From positions 147,456,001 to 147,520,000 of the forward strand of contig NC_064820.1 in the NCBI RefSeq assembly GCF_024166365.1: a stretch of DNA of 64,000 bases, written 5' to 3'. This stretch comes from Elephas maximus indicus. Lineage: Eukaryota; Chordata; Mammalia; Proboscidea; Elephantidae. Shown here piece after piece: positions 1 to 12,452 of the stretch; position 1 is the stretch's first letter; each line of letters begins with the position of its first letter. The position numbers and the translations under genes are program-made. The notes beneath the pieces are model-generated. The model worked only from the letters and a program-made list of their open reading frames with translations, was not told where the DNA came from and did not search any database.

Positions 1-470
1 TTGTCCACGGCTGGGAGAATGGCTCCAGGCACTCAACAGGGCGTATCTCAGGCCCACAGAAATAAACCGCCTCTGAAGCTGGCTTGGGGGTTGGGGGTGC
101 GGTAAAATACATGCAAGTACTCAGCTTTTGCTGAGAACCCCGTTCTTCTCTGGTTACAAAGGTGTCAGTAGGCTGTGCGTCCAGCTGTTTCTCCCTGAGG
201 AAACTGCAGCTGAATGCTACTACCAGCCCACCACAGCTGCTCCTGGGAATGGTGCCTGAGGCATCCCAGTGATTCAGTTCTGGTAACTGCCCTCTGCTTC
301 TGAACTGTCTCTCCCTCCCCCTGCTGCTCAGTCCGTTTTCTAACTTTGCCTTTGATGTTTACGGCTCCAAGCTTGACATAAATATAATTGTTTCACTTGT
401 GTTTTTGGGTCTTTGTTGTAAGAGGATCACTGGAAGCGTCTATCTATTCTGCCATCTTGGCTCTGCCTCT
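1..470 (-). mobile_element. L1 5' UTR fragment, minus strand
   Basis: The reverse complement of this stretch aligns along its length with the 5' UTR of the + strand L1 that starts at 911. Shared landmarks are the 5' terminal 'agaggcagagccaagatgg', the 'ctcagcaaaagct' block and the 'ccaagccagcttcag' block. The 5' end of the element is at about 470 and the rest runs off the left edge of the window. Divergence from the 911 copy is visible at many positions, so they are separate insertions. No open frame is present here, because L1 5' UTRs are non-coding. Confidence 0.85.
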
Positions 471-900
471 CAACAGTAGCTTTCTTGATGGTATGAATGG
501 GGAAGGCGAGCAGCTGAGTGAGCCTGAGGTTTCTATCCTGATTGGGGCAAGCAAATGACTGTCAGACTAGTCAGAAATTTAAAAAGGAGATCCAGGATAT
601 GAGGAGTTATAGAGGTCCTTGATATGCTCACCACGTATCCCTAGATGACTGTGAGATCTGCACATATGTGCAGAGGAGACATGAGAGGACCTGAAGGAAA
701 GTAAAAGGGCAGATTTAAAAACTGCCTTAACTTTGAATGTGTTTTCCAACCCACACACCAATCCATTGGCAGAGGGTGGAAGTCATAATGGCTAAAGGTG
801 TTTCAGCAAAATCTTTGACCATTGAAAGGTCATTAAGTGTTGTGAACACAGAGGTGATGCCTTGAAATCCAGGCTTAAAAATAAACACAAGAATAAAAAA
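471..900. other. Spacer between two head-to-head L1 5' ends
   Basis: I see no gene here. The last ~200 bases, and the sequence that resumes at 9191, look like the 5' part of an older L1 into which the 911 element inserted; this is inference from general resemblance only. The final bases before 901 are A-rich, as expected for an L1 endonuclease target site. Confidence 0.4.
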
Positions 901-910
901 CCGAGCAGAG
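901..910. repeat. Target-site duplication, left copy
   Basis: The 10-base 'ccgagcagag' directly precedes the L1 5' end and is found again, exactly, at 9181-9190 directly after a 20-base poly(A). The left copy is preceded by six A, the right copy by A's and one G. This fits a target-site duplication of an A-rich L1 integration site spanning 911-9179. Confidence 0.75.
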
Positions 911-2180
911 AGGCGGAGCCAAGATGGAGGAATAGACAGACGCTTCCGTTGAGCCCTCTTCACAACAAAGACCCAAAGGAACAAGGGAAACAAGTATATT
1001 TCTGACAAGCTAGGAGCCCTGAGCATCAAAGGCAGGCTTAGACACTGAAATGGGGGGCAGGGGAAGGAACAGACCGTTCAGAGGAGGAGAGGAGTTGCCG
1101 GACCTGAATCGTGGGGGAGCCCTCAGGCACCATTCCCGGAGCGGCGGCGGCGGCGGGCTGATACTAGTGTTTGGCCGAAGTTTCCTCAGGGAGAAGCAGC
1201 CAGCCACACAGCCCACTCACACCTCCGGAGCCTAAAGAGAAGGGCGCTCTCAGCAAAAGCTAAGTAATTGCGTATATTTTACCGTGCCCCCTCCACCCCC
1301 AAGCCAGCTTCAGCGGCTGAATTCCTAGGCCTGAGATAGACCCTGGTGAGCACCTGGAGCCATCCTCCTGGACTTGGGGAAGGAAAACATTTGCAACTGG
1401 GAGGAAAAGACAATTTGCTAGCCCCATTAACTGGGGAAGCTTAGGACAGAAGTGGCTCCTGTCCAGACATAAACCATCTGTGGACCTTGACCACCTTTCC
1501 CTTCTGCATGGACCTGTGTGGGCCTATTTCGGGAAAATAGGCCCTTGTTGGCAAACTCCAACCATTTCAGCGGTGTGGTGGAGTTGTGGGTGTTTGACGT
1601 TTGACATTGCTTTGCCTATTAAACAAGGTCCTCACCTACACACAACCGGGACCTAAGGACTGGTGGCTCCACTCGGGTCACCGAACCACCCGCGACAGGG
1701 GTCCAAGGATAACTGGTACCTCCCAGTCCTTACAACAAAAACTTTGTGTGCCCATGGTCCCTCTGCAGAACCCACCCACCAGCACGCTCTAGGGAACAGA
1801 GACACATTTTCCTCAGAGACACTTGGGGGTCAGTTCTCAGCCCCCTGCCTTGTTCAGAACGTGACCGCCTGCTGCAATCAGATACGGGTATATACGCCAA
1901 TCACCCTTGCCCCTCTCAGACTGTAGGACAGAGCCTGTACCACACACTTGATATCAGTTATCTGGAAACATGAGCTGAATTCATACAAGAAAACTGAATG
2001 GACTCCTACACTGATATACCTGATAACAGCTCTAGCCAGCTGGGGACAGGACACCAGAGCTCCAAAGGTGAAAATAATCAAGCTAGCTCACTCAAGCAAC
2101 CCATAGGGGTATACCAAAACAAAACAAAGCAAGCGTCTATGACACAGTAAGCAAGCATAAACTAATACACTAGCGTATAG

Positions 2181-3081
2181 ATGGCTCGGAGACAGCAGTC
2201 AATATCAAGTAATATAAAGAAACAGGCCATGATCACCTCAACAGGCTCTCAAAACAAAGAATCCAGGGATCTTTTAGATGAAAGTACATTCCTGGAATTA
2301 CCAGATGCAGAATACAAAAGTTTAATATACAGAACCCTTCAAGACATCAGGAAGGAAATGAGGCAATACACAGAACAAGCCAAGGAACACACAGATAATG
2401 CAACTGAAGAAATCAGATTATTCAGGAACATAATGAAAGTTTAATAAGCTGGAAAAATCCATAGACAGACAGCAATCAGAAATTCAGAAGATTAACAATA
2501 AAATTACAGAAATAGATAACTCAATAGAAAGTCGGAGGGGCAGAATTGAGCAAGTAGAAGCTAGAATTTCTGAACTTGAAGATAAATCACTGGGCACTAA
2601 TATATTTGAAGAAAAATCAGATAAAAGAATTTTAAAAAATGAAGAAAGCTTGAGAATCATGTGGGACTCTATCAAGAGAAATAACCTACGAGTGATTGGA
2701 GTACCAGAACAGGGAGGGGTAACAGAAAATACAGAGAAAATTGTTGAGGATTTGTTGGCAGAAAACTTCCCTGATATTGTGAAAGATGAGAAGATATCTA
2801 TCAAAGATGCTCATTGAACTCCACATAAGGTAGATCTTAAAAGAAAGTCACCAAGACATAGTATAATCGAGCTTGCCAAAACCAAAGATAAAGAGACAAT
2901 TATAAGACCAGCGAGGGATAAAAGAAAAGTCACCTGCAAAGGAGAGTCAATAAGAATAAGCTCGGACTACTCGGCAGAAACCATGCAGGCAAGAAGGCAA
3001 TGGGATGACATATTTAAAAAATTGAAGGAAAAAAATTGCCTGCCAAGAATCATATATCCATTAAAACTGTCTCTTAAATAA
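2181..3081 (+). pseudogene. L1 ORF1 (RNA-binding chaperone), broken
   Basis: The frame opens with ATG at 2181 and is readable for 87 codons before a stop at 2442-2444. Recognisable ORF1 sequence continues in another frame over about 2450-2810, including a Lys/Glu-rich coiled-coil part followed by the RRM-like stretch ('NNLRVIGVPEQ' type, near 2680-2715). A TGA near 2816 and a TAA near 3078 close further pieces. L1 ORF1 normally encodes a trimeric nucleic-acid chaperone of about 330-380 residues that coats L1 RNA in the cytoplasm. This copy cannot make one intact. Confidence 0.75.
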
Positions 3082-3663
3082 AAAAATAATATGAAGGTGA
3101 AATTAAGACATTTCCAGATAAACACAAGTTGAGGCAATTTGTAAAAACCAAACCAAAACTACAAGAAATACTAAAGGGAGTTCTTTGGTTAGAAAATCAA
3201 TAATATCAGGTATCAACCCAAGACTAGAACACTGGGCAGAGCAACCAGAAGTCAACCCAGACAGGGAAATCCAAAAACACAAAGCAAGATTAAAAAAAAA
3301 AAAAAAAAGCCCAACACAGGGTAACAGCAATGTTATTATATAAAAGCAGATAACATTAAAATAATAAAGAGGGCCTAAGAAATGTAATCCTACACCTTCC
3401 ATATGGAGAGGAAGGTATGGCGATACAAAGAAATAAAAGTTAGTTTTAAATTTAGAAAAATAGGGGTAAATAATAAAGTAACCACAAAGGAGACAAACTA
3501 TCCTACTCATCAAGATAAAATACAAGGGAAAAAAAACAGACTCAGCAGAAACAAAATCAACAACAACAAAAATGAGGAAAGGACAATATATAACGAAAAT
3601 CTACTCAGCACACAAAATCAAGTGGGCAAAAGAAGCTGTCAACACACAAAAAAAGACATCAAA

Positions 3664-6600
3664 ATGATAGCACTAAATTCATACCTATCCATAATTACCC
3701 TAAATGTAAACGGACTAAATGCATCAATAAAGAGACAGAGAGGGGCAGAATGGATTAAAAAACAAGATCTGTCTATATGCTGCCTACAAGAGACACACCT
3801 TAGTCTTAGAAACACAAACAAACTAAAACTCAAAGGATGGAGAAAAACATATCAAGCAAACAACAATCAAAAAAGAGCAGGAGTGGCAATATTAATTTCT
3901 GACAAAATAGACTTGAAAGTTAAATCCATCAGAAAGGATAAGGAAGGACACTCTATAATGATTAAAGGGATGATACACTAAGAAGATATAACCATATTAA
4001 ATATTTATGCACACAATGACAGGCTGCAAGATACAGAAAAAAAACTCTATCAGCATTGAAAAGTGAGATAGACAGCTCCACAATAACAGTAGGAGACTTC
4101 AACGCACCACTTTCGGTGAAGGACAGGACATCCAGAAAGAAGCACAATAAAGACACGGGAGATCTAAATGCCACAGTCAACCAACGTGAACTCATAGGCA
4201 TATACAGAACACTCCACTCATCAGCAACCAACTATACTTTCTTTTCTAGTGCACATGGAACATTCTCTAGAATAGACCACGTATTAGGTCATAAAGCAAG
4301 CCTTAGCAGAATCCAAAACATTGAAATATTACAAAGCATCTTCTCTGACCATAAGGCCATAAAAGTGGAAATCAATAACAGGAAAATCAGGGAAAAGAAA
4401 TCAAACACTTGGAAACTGAACAATACCGTGCTCAAAAAAGACTGGATTATAGAAGACATTAAGGATGGAATAAAGAAATTCATAGAATCCAATGAGAATG
4501 AAAATACTTCCTATCAGAACCTTTGGGACACAGCAAAAGCGCTGCTCAGAGGCCAATTTATATCAATAAATGCACACATCCAAAAAGACAAAAGGGCCAA
4601 AATCAAAGAACTATCCCTACAACTTGAACAGATGGAGAGCAACAAAAGAAACCCACAGGCACCAGAAGAAAACAAACAATAAAAATTAGAGCAGAACTAA
4701 ATGAAATAGAAAACAGAAAAACAATTGAAAGAATTAAGAAGACCAAAAGCTGTTTTTTTGAAAAACTCAACAAAATTGATAAACCATTGGCCAAACTGAC
4801 AAAAGAAAAGCAGGAGAGAAAGCAAATAACCTGACTAAGAAATGAGATGGGCGATATTACAACAGATCCAAATGATATTAAAAGAATCATATCAGATTAC
4901 TATGAAAAACTATACTCAAACAAATTGGAAAACCTAGAAGAAATGGGTGAATCCCTAGAAACACACTACCTACCTAAACTAATACGAACAGAGTCGAACA
5001 ACTAAATAGACCCATAACAAAAGAAGAGATTGAAAAGGTAATCAAAAAACTCCCAACAAAAAAAAAGCCCTGGTCCAGATGGCTTCACTGCAGAGTTCCA
5101 CCAAACTTTCAGAGAAAAGTTAACACCACTACTACTAAAGGTATTTCAGAGCATAGAAAAGGATGGAATACTCCCAAACTCATTCTATGAAGCCACTGTA
5201 TTCCTGATACCAAAACCGGGTAAAGACACTGCAAGAAAAGAAAATTATAGACGTATATCCCTCATGAATGTAGATGCAAAAATCCTGAACAAAATTCTAC
5301 CCAATAGAATTCAACAATGTATCAAAAAAATAATCCACAATGACCAAGTGGGATTCATACCAGGTATGCAGGGATGGTTCAACATTAGAAAAACAATTAA
5401 TGTAATCCACCACATAAATAAAACAAAAGACAAGAATCATGATTTTATCAATTGATGCAGAAAAGGCATTTGACAAAGTTCAACACTCATTGATGATAAA
5501 AACTCTCAGCAAAATAGGAATAGAAGGAAAATTTCTTGACATAATAAAGGGGATTTATACAAAGCCAACAGCCAACATCACCCTAAATGGAGAGAGTCTG
5601 AAAGCATTTCCATTGAGATCGGGAACCAGACAAGGATGCCCTTTATCACCACTCTTATTCAACATTGTGCTGGAGGTCCTAGCCACAGCAAATAGGCTAG
5701 ATAAAGAAATAAAGGGCATCCAGATTGGTAAGGAAGGAGTATAATTACCTCTATTTCCAGATGACATACACAGAAAACCCTAAAGAATCCTCAAGAAAAC
5801 TACTGAAATTAACAGAAGAGTTCAGCAGAGTATCAGGATATAAGATAAACATTCAAAAATCAGTTGGATTCCTCTACACCAACAAAAAGAACATCGAAGA
5901 GGAAATCACCAAATCAATGCCATTTACAGTAGCCCCCAAGAAGATAAAATACTTAGGAATAAATCTTACCAGAGATGTAAAAGACTTATACAAAGAAAAC
6001 TACAGTACACTTCTGCAAATAACCAAAAGAGACCTACATAAGTGGAAGAACATACCTTGCTCATGGATAGGAAGACTTGGCATTATTAAAATGTCTACTC
6101 TACCAAAAGCGATCTATACATTTAATGCAATTCCGATTCAAATCCCAACGACATTCTTTAATGAGATGGAGAAACAAATCACCAATTTCATACGGAAGGG
6201 AAAGAGGCCCCGGATAAATAAGGTATTCTTGAAAAAGAAGAACAAAGTGGGAGGCCTTTCTTTACCTGATTTTAGAACCTAATATACTGCCACTTATACC
6301 GCCACACTAGTTGAAACAGCCCGGTACTGGTACAACAACAGATACACGGACCAATGGAACAGAATTGAGAATCCAGACATAAATCCATCCACATATGAGC
6401 CGTTGATATTTGACAAAGGCCCCAAAACAGTTAAATCAGGAAAAGACAATCTTTTTAACAAATGGTGCTGGCATAACTGGATAACCATCTACAAAAAAAT
6501 GAAACAAGACCCATACTTCACTCCATGCACAAAAATGAGCTCAAAATGGATCAAAGACCTACATATAAAATCTAAAACGATAAAGATCATGGAAGAAATA

Positions 6601-7475
6601 ATAGGGACAACGTTAGGAGCCCTAATACATGGCATTAACAGTATAGAAAACATTATAAAGAATGTAGAAGAAAAACTAGATAACTGGAAGCTCCTAAAAA
6701 TCAAACACTTAAGCTCATCCAAAGACTTCACCAAAAGAGTAAAAAGAGTACCTACAGACTGGGAAAAAGTTTTTAGCTATGACATTTCTTATCAACACCT
6801 GATCTCTAAAATCTACATGACACTGCAAAAACTCAACGCAAAAAGACAAATAACTCAATTAAAAAATGGGCAAAAGATATGAATAGACACTTCACTAAAG
6901 AAGACATTCAGGTAGCTAACAGATATATGAGGAAATGTTTACGATTGTTAGCCATTAGAGAAATGCAGATCAAAACTACAATGAGATTTCATCTCACTCC
7001 AACAAGGCTGGCATTAATCTAAAAAACACAAAATAATAAATGTTGGAGAGGCTGTGGAGAGATTGGAACACTTCTACACTGGTGGTGGGAATGTAAAATG
7101 GTACAACCACTTTGGAAATTGATTTGGCGCTTTCTTAAAAAGTTAGAAATAGAACTACCATACGATCCAGCAATCCCACTCCTTGGAATATATCCTAGAG
7201 AAATAAGAGCCTTTACACGAACAGATATATGCACACCCATGTTTATTGCAGCACTGTTTACAATAGCAAAAACGTGGAAGCAACCAAGGTGCCCATCAAT
7301 GGATGAATGGATAAATAAATTATGGGATATTCACACAATGCAATACTATGCATTGATAAAGAACAGTGAGGAATCTGTGAAACATTTCATAACATGGAGG
7401 AACCTGGAAGACATTATGCTGAGTGAAATTAGTCAGTTGCAAAAGGACAAATATTGTATAAGACCACTATTATAA
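3664..7475 (+). pseudogene. L1 ORF2 (endonuclease/reverse transcriptase), broken
   Basis: This is the decayed L1 ORF2. An endonuclease start is seen from ATG 3664 ('ITLNVNGLNASIKRQR') and the EN domain continues in a shifted frame at 4056-4682. The RT domain is spread over 5264-6282, with '[12 protein letters not shown]' near 5442-5478 and '[21 protein letters not shown]' near 5620-5690. The C-terminal region with '[12 protein letters not shown]' and 'LGIYPRE' is at 7080-7200. At the catalytic FADD box (about 5752-5763) the readable residues are FPDD. A downstream frame at 7098-7475 ends the ORF. At least four frame breaks separate these blocks, so no polymerase can be made. Confidence 0.85.
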
Positions 7476-8764
7476 GAACTTGAGAAATAGTTTAAACTGA
7501 GAAGAAAACATTCTTTTGTGGTTACGAGGGGGGTGGGCGGGAGGGTGGGAGAGGGGTATTCACTAATTAGTAGATAAGAACTACTTTATTGAAGGGAAAG
7601 ACAGCACACAATTACAGGGGAGATCACCACAATTGGACTAAACCAAAAAGCAAAGAAGTTTCCTGAATAAACTGAATGCTTTGAAGGCCAGCGTAGCAGG
7701 GGCAGGGGTCTGGGGACCATGATTTCAGGGGACATCTAAGTCAATTGGCATAATAAAATCTATTAAGAAAACATTCTGCGTCCCACTTTGAAGAGTGGCA
7801 TCTGGGGCCTTAAATGCTAGCAAGCAGCCATCTAAGATGCATCAATTGGTCTCAACCTACCTGGATCAAAGGAGAATGAAGAACACCAAGGACACAGGGT
7901 GATTACGAGCCCAAGAGACAGAAAGGGCCACATGAACCAGAGACTGCATCAGCCTGAGACCAGAAGAACTAGATGGTGCCTGGCTACAACCGATGACTGC
8001 CCTGACAGGGAACACAACACAGAACCCCTGAGGGAGCAGGAGAGCAGTGGGATGCAGACCCCAAATTCTCATAAGAGCAGACTTAATGGTCTGACTGAGA
8101 CTGGAAGGACCCCAGTGGTCACGGCCCCCAGACCTTCTTTCCCCAGGACAGGAACCATTCCCGAAGCCAGCTCTTTAGACATGGATTGGACTGGACAATG
8201 GGTTGGAGAGGGATGCTGGTAAGGAGTGAGCTTCTTGGATCAGGTGGACACTTGAGACTATGTTGGCATCTCCTGCCTGGAGATGAGGGGGTGGAGGGGT
8301 TTAGAAGCTGGTGAAAAGGACATGAAAAGAGAGGGTCGAGGGAGAGAGCAGGCTGTCTTATTATTGGGAGAGTAGTTGGGAGTGTGTAGTAAGGTGTATA
8401 TGGGTTTTTATGTGAGAGACTGACTTGATTTGTAAACTTTCACTTAAAGCACAATAAAAATTATTTAAAAAGAATTATATATGTACACTGGATTCTGAAG
8501 ACTTGGCAAAGGGGAAAAAAGAATGCAAAATATATCCCACTTATTTTGATATAAATTATATATTAAAATGATAATATTGTAGATGTACTAGATTGAGTAA
8601 AATATATTATTAATATTAATTTAACCTATTCTTTATTTTTTCATATTACTAGTAAAATTTAAATATTATACATGGCTTGCATTATATTTTATTGGACAGC
8701 AATGAGCTTTAATTCACAAATTTGCTCTGCCAGTTACTTACTTTGGAAAAGTTATTTCATCTCT

Positions 8765-8960
8765 GAGCCCAGGCAGCTGGGCAGCACAAACTACTAGCCG
8801 AAAGGCTGGCAGTTCGAACCCACCCAGAGGCACCTGGGAAAACAGGCCTTGTGATCTGCTTCCAAATGGTCACAGCTTTGAACACCCTATGGAGCAGCTC
8901 TACTCCGTACACATGGAGTTACCATGAGTCGGAATCAACAGGACCGCAACTAACAACAAC
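8765..8960 (+). mobile_element. Afrotherian tRNA-type SINE
   Basis: This has the SINE order: box-B-like 'ggcagttcgaaccc', the middle 'ctctactccgtacac', then the RTE-like tail 'ccatgagtcggaatcaac' and an 'aacaacaac' end. It is diverged from the other copies in the window. It lies inside the segment proposed to have been transduced by the upstream L1. Confidence 0.8.
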
Positions 8961-8977
8961 CTAGCATGAAAAAGTAT

Positions 8978-9159
8978 TAGCCAAAGGGGTGCGGGGTTTC
9001 TTTCTTGGGTGATAAAAGTATTCTAATATTGAATGTAATGACAGTTGCACAACTCTGTGAATGTACTAAAAGTCAATGAATTGTACACTTTCAATGAGTA
9101 AATTGTGCAATATATAAACCGTATCTCAATAGCGCTGTTAAAAAATAAAATACAATACC
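8978..9159 (+). mobile_element. Old L1 3' end fragment
   Basis: The block with 'ttgcacaactctgtgaat', 'gaattgtacactttcaatg' and 'tatctcaatag' matches the same sequence in the older L1 tail at 11650-11780. This is the usual 3' terminus of ancient mammalian L1 families. Confidence 0.7.
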
Positions 9160-9180
9160 AAAAAAAAAAAAAAAAAAAAG

Positions 9181-9190
9181 CCGAGCAGAG
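9181..9190. repeat. Target-site duplication, right copy
   Basis: An exact repeat of 901-910 ('ccgagcagag'), placed immediately after the 20-base poly(A). Confidence 0.75.
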
Positions 9191-11790
9191 ACACCAGTGG
9201 GGAAACAGCATGGTGGAGACAGATTCTACAAAGTAAGTCCAGGCAAGTTACTACATACAGAAACAAACAAAAACAACAACAAAAAACAGAAGCAACAACC
9301 CTCAAGGGAAAAATATTCAGAGTCCAGAATTGCTACATAAAATGTCCACTTTTCACCAAAAATTATGAGGTATGCTGGTATCCCTCATGAATGTAGATGC
9401 AAACATTCTTAACAAAATATTAGCAAACTTAATTCAGCAATGTATCAAAATGATTATGCACTGTGGCCAAATAAGATGTATCCAAGGAATGAAGGTTGTT
9501 TTAACATCCTCAAATATTATTAACATGATAAACCATAAAAGGTAAAAGTCATATGATTATCTCAAAAGATTCAAAAAAAAAAAAAAAGCATTTGATAAAA
9601 CCCAACACTCATCCTGATGGAGCGGGAGAAGAGTGGGATGCAGATCTTAAATTCTCATAAAAAGACCAGGCTTAATGGTCTGACTAAGTCTGGAGGGACC
9701 CTAATGGTCATGGTACCCAGACCCTTTGTTAGCCCAAGATTGGAACTATTCCCGAAGCCAACTCTACGGACAGGGATTGGACTGGACTATAAGACAGACA
9801 ATGATACTGGTGAGGAGTGAGCTTCTCGGCTCAAGTAGATACTTGAGACTACGTGGACAAGTCCTGTCTAGTGGCGAGATGAGAAGGAAGAGGGGGATGG
9901 GAGCTGGTTAAATGGACATGGGGAAGACAGGGTGGAGAGGAAGACTGTGCTGTCTCATTAGGAGGGGAGCAGCTAGGAGTACATAGCAAGTTGTGTATAA
10001 GTTTTTGTATGAGAGACTGATTTGATTCGTAAACTTGCACCTAAAGCACAATAAAAGAAAAAAAAAAATCCAACATGCAATGAAAAACTCAACAAACTAG
10101 GAATAGAAGCACATGTCCTCTACCTGATGAAGGACATCTATGAAAAATTTACAGCTGACATCATACTTAGGGTTGTAGACTGAATTCTTCTCCCCAAAGT
10201 TCAGCAACAAGACAAGAAAGTCTGCTTTCATCGCTCTTCAACACAGTACAACTACAAGAAAATGGAAAACGTCCATGTCAAATAAGTAAGTAAAACTGCA
10301 TTTGTACATGACAATATTCCTATATATCTAGAAAATTCCCAAGAATACACATACACACAAACTGCTAGAACTAATATGTTCAGCAAAGTAACAATAGCAA
10401 TATATAAAAATCAATTGTATTTCTGTGTACTAACAACGAATATCTAAAAACTTGAGAAAACAATTTCATTCAAATAATCCCCAAAAAGAATAAAATACTT
10501 AGGAATAAATTTAACAAAAGAAGTTTAAGGTTTGTATACTGAAAATTATAGAACATTATTGAAAGACATTAAAGATGATCTAAACAAACGGAAAAACATT
10601 TCATATTTATAGACCAGAAGACTCAAAATAGTTAAAATGACAAATTGATCCATAGGTTCAACTCAATCCCCTGACAAAATCCCAGCAGGTTTTATTTTTT
10701 TAGAAATGTAATAAGCTGGTTCTAAAATGTATATGGAAATGCAAAGTACCCAGAATCGCCAAAACAACTTTGAAAAGGAACAAAGTTTGAGGACATTTAT
10801 ACTGCCCAATTTTACAACCTTCTATAAAGCTATGGTAATCAGGACTGTGTGATTCTGGCACAAAGACAGGCATATAGATCAATGGAACAAAATTGAGAAT
10901 CCAGAAATTAACCCTATGTTCTCTGCCTACAGTGTAATTAAATTAGAAGTCAATAATAAAAATATAAGTAAAAAGTGTCCATGCTTTAAAAAAACAAATA
11001 AAAAAACCCAAAACATTCCCAAATAACTCACAGGTTAAAGAAGAGCTTATAATGAAAATTAGAAAATACATCTGAATGGGAACAAGAACACTACAATCAT
11101 AAATTGTGAAATGTAGTTAATATATTAAAGGAAAATTGCTACCCTTAAATCTTTATATTAGAGAAAAAGAAAGCCTAAACATTAAAAATTAATGAGCTAA
11201 ATAGTTTGTAGTTCTTCAAAAAGTTACACACAGATTCACCATATGATCCAGCAATCCCACTCATAGGTATATACCCAAAAGAACTGAAAACATGTTTACA
11301 TAAAAACTTGTACATTAATGTTTATAGCAGCATTATTCATAACAGCCAAAAAACAAACATCACAGATGTCCATGAACAGATGAATGGATAAACAAAATAC
11401 GGTATAGCCACACGATGGAATATTAGTTAGCCATAAAAATGAATGAAGTATTGATCCATGCTACAACATGAATGAAGTTTGAGAACATGCTAAGTGAAAG
11501 AAGCCAGATACCAACAGTCACCAATCCTGTGATTACATTAATGTGAAATGCCCAGAATAGGAAAATCATAGAGACAGAAAGTAGATTAGTGGTTTCAGGG
11601 ACTTGGAGGAGGGGAGAATGAGAAGTGACTGCTAATGGTTATATTGTTTCTTTTTGGGATGATGAAAATTTTTTGGAGTTAGTGGTGATGGTTGCACAAC
11701 CTTGTGAGTATACTAAAAGTGGCTGAATTCTACACTTTCAAACGGTGAATGTTATATGAATTATATCTCAGAAAATTAATAAGCTGAACT
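9191..11790 (+). mobile_element. Older L1, 3' half, internally rearranged
   Basis: A diverged + strand L1. 9191-9370 looks like 5' UTR. From 9380 it resembles ORF2 ('tccctcatgaatgtagatgc', the same motif as 5260 in the younger L1). It continues after an L1-tail insertion (9617-10067) through RT C-terminal sequence (10090-11500) to a 3' end near 11780. All frames are closed. It appears to be the host of the 911 element, since both flanks are L1-like. Confidence 0.7.
9617..10067 (+). mobile_element. 5'-truncated L1 tail
   Basis: This matches the last ~450 bases of the 911 element (compare 8032-8470): 'gtgggatgcagatc', 'cttaatggtctgac', 'gagagactgatttgat', 'cacaataaaag', then poly(A) at about 10056-10067. 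It inserted into the older L1 between the halves of its 'gcatttgataaaa...ccaacatgc' sequence. Confidence 0.85.
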
Positions 11791-12452
11791 GTTGGAAAAG
11801 AACCACAGGATAAAACCAAGAACAGTAGAGAGAAGGAAATAGTAAAGATAAGGGCAGAAATAAATGATATAGAAAATGAAGACTCAATGGAAAGTATCAG
11901 CAAAGCCAAAAGTTAGATCTTAGAAAATAATTATAAAATTTATGAAGAGCTCTCTTCATGAAACAATCAAGATTAACAGATAAAAGATCTGAATCACATT
12001 AGGAATTAAGAAGGGATAATTACAGACCCAGTAGATATCAGAAATCCAATACTTTTATGCTATAAATTTGAAAATCTATATGAAATAGACAATTTCCTTT
12101 AAAAAAATTATAAAACTAGATTTCAATAAGAAAGAGAAAGCCTGAAGTAATCCTTATATGTTCATATATGTCTTTTAAATGCTATACCACTAAAGCATTG
12201 AATTAGTTAAAAAGTTCTACCCCTCAGAACAAACCTAGACTAGATGGTTTTACATTCATGGAAGATATAATACAAACATAGCAAACTCTTCTAGTGATTA
12301 GATAAATCAGCATACCTGTCCCACCATTCCAACACAATTCATTTTGTGACGCTAATATAAACTTCATGCAAAACCTAGATAGGATATAAAAGGAAAATTA
12401 TATCTAAGGCCATCAACTTGAATGCAAAAATCCCAAACAAAATATTAACCAA

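Larger units (their letters stand above)
911..8470 (+). mobile_element. Full-length L1 retrotransposon, decayed
   Basis: This is a complete but non-functional L1: 5' UTR 911-2180, ORF1 region from 2181, ORF2 3664-7475, and a 3' UTR of about 1 kb ending with 'gcacaataaaaattattt' near 8470. The 3' UTR is the same sequence family as the truncated L1 tails at 9617, 12598 and 34630, which lets those be identified within the window. Both reading frames are broken by stops and frameshifts, so the copy cannot move by itself. Flanking sites suggest the mobilised RNA continued past this 3' end to 9179. Confidence 0.9.
8471..9179 (+). mobile_element. Probable L1 3'-transduced segment ending in poly(A)
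   Basis: About 700 bases lie between the L1 3' end and a 20-base poly(A) at 9160-9179, which is followed at once by the right target-site duplication. An AATAAA at 9144-9149 lies about 10 bases before the poly(A). The segment holds an AT-rich part, a SINE (8765-8960) and the 3' end of an older L1 (8978-9159). The simplest reading is that the source L1 was read through its weak signal and the downstream flank was copied with it. Confidence 0.55.

Noticed and set aside
3403..7475. Series of long + strand frames as host genes
   Set aside because: They are fragments of L1 ORF2, identified by endonuclease and reverse transcriptase motifs.
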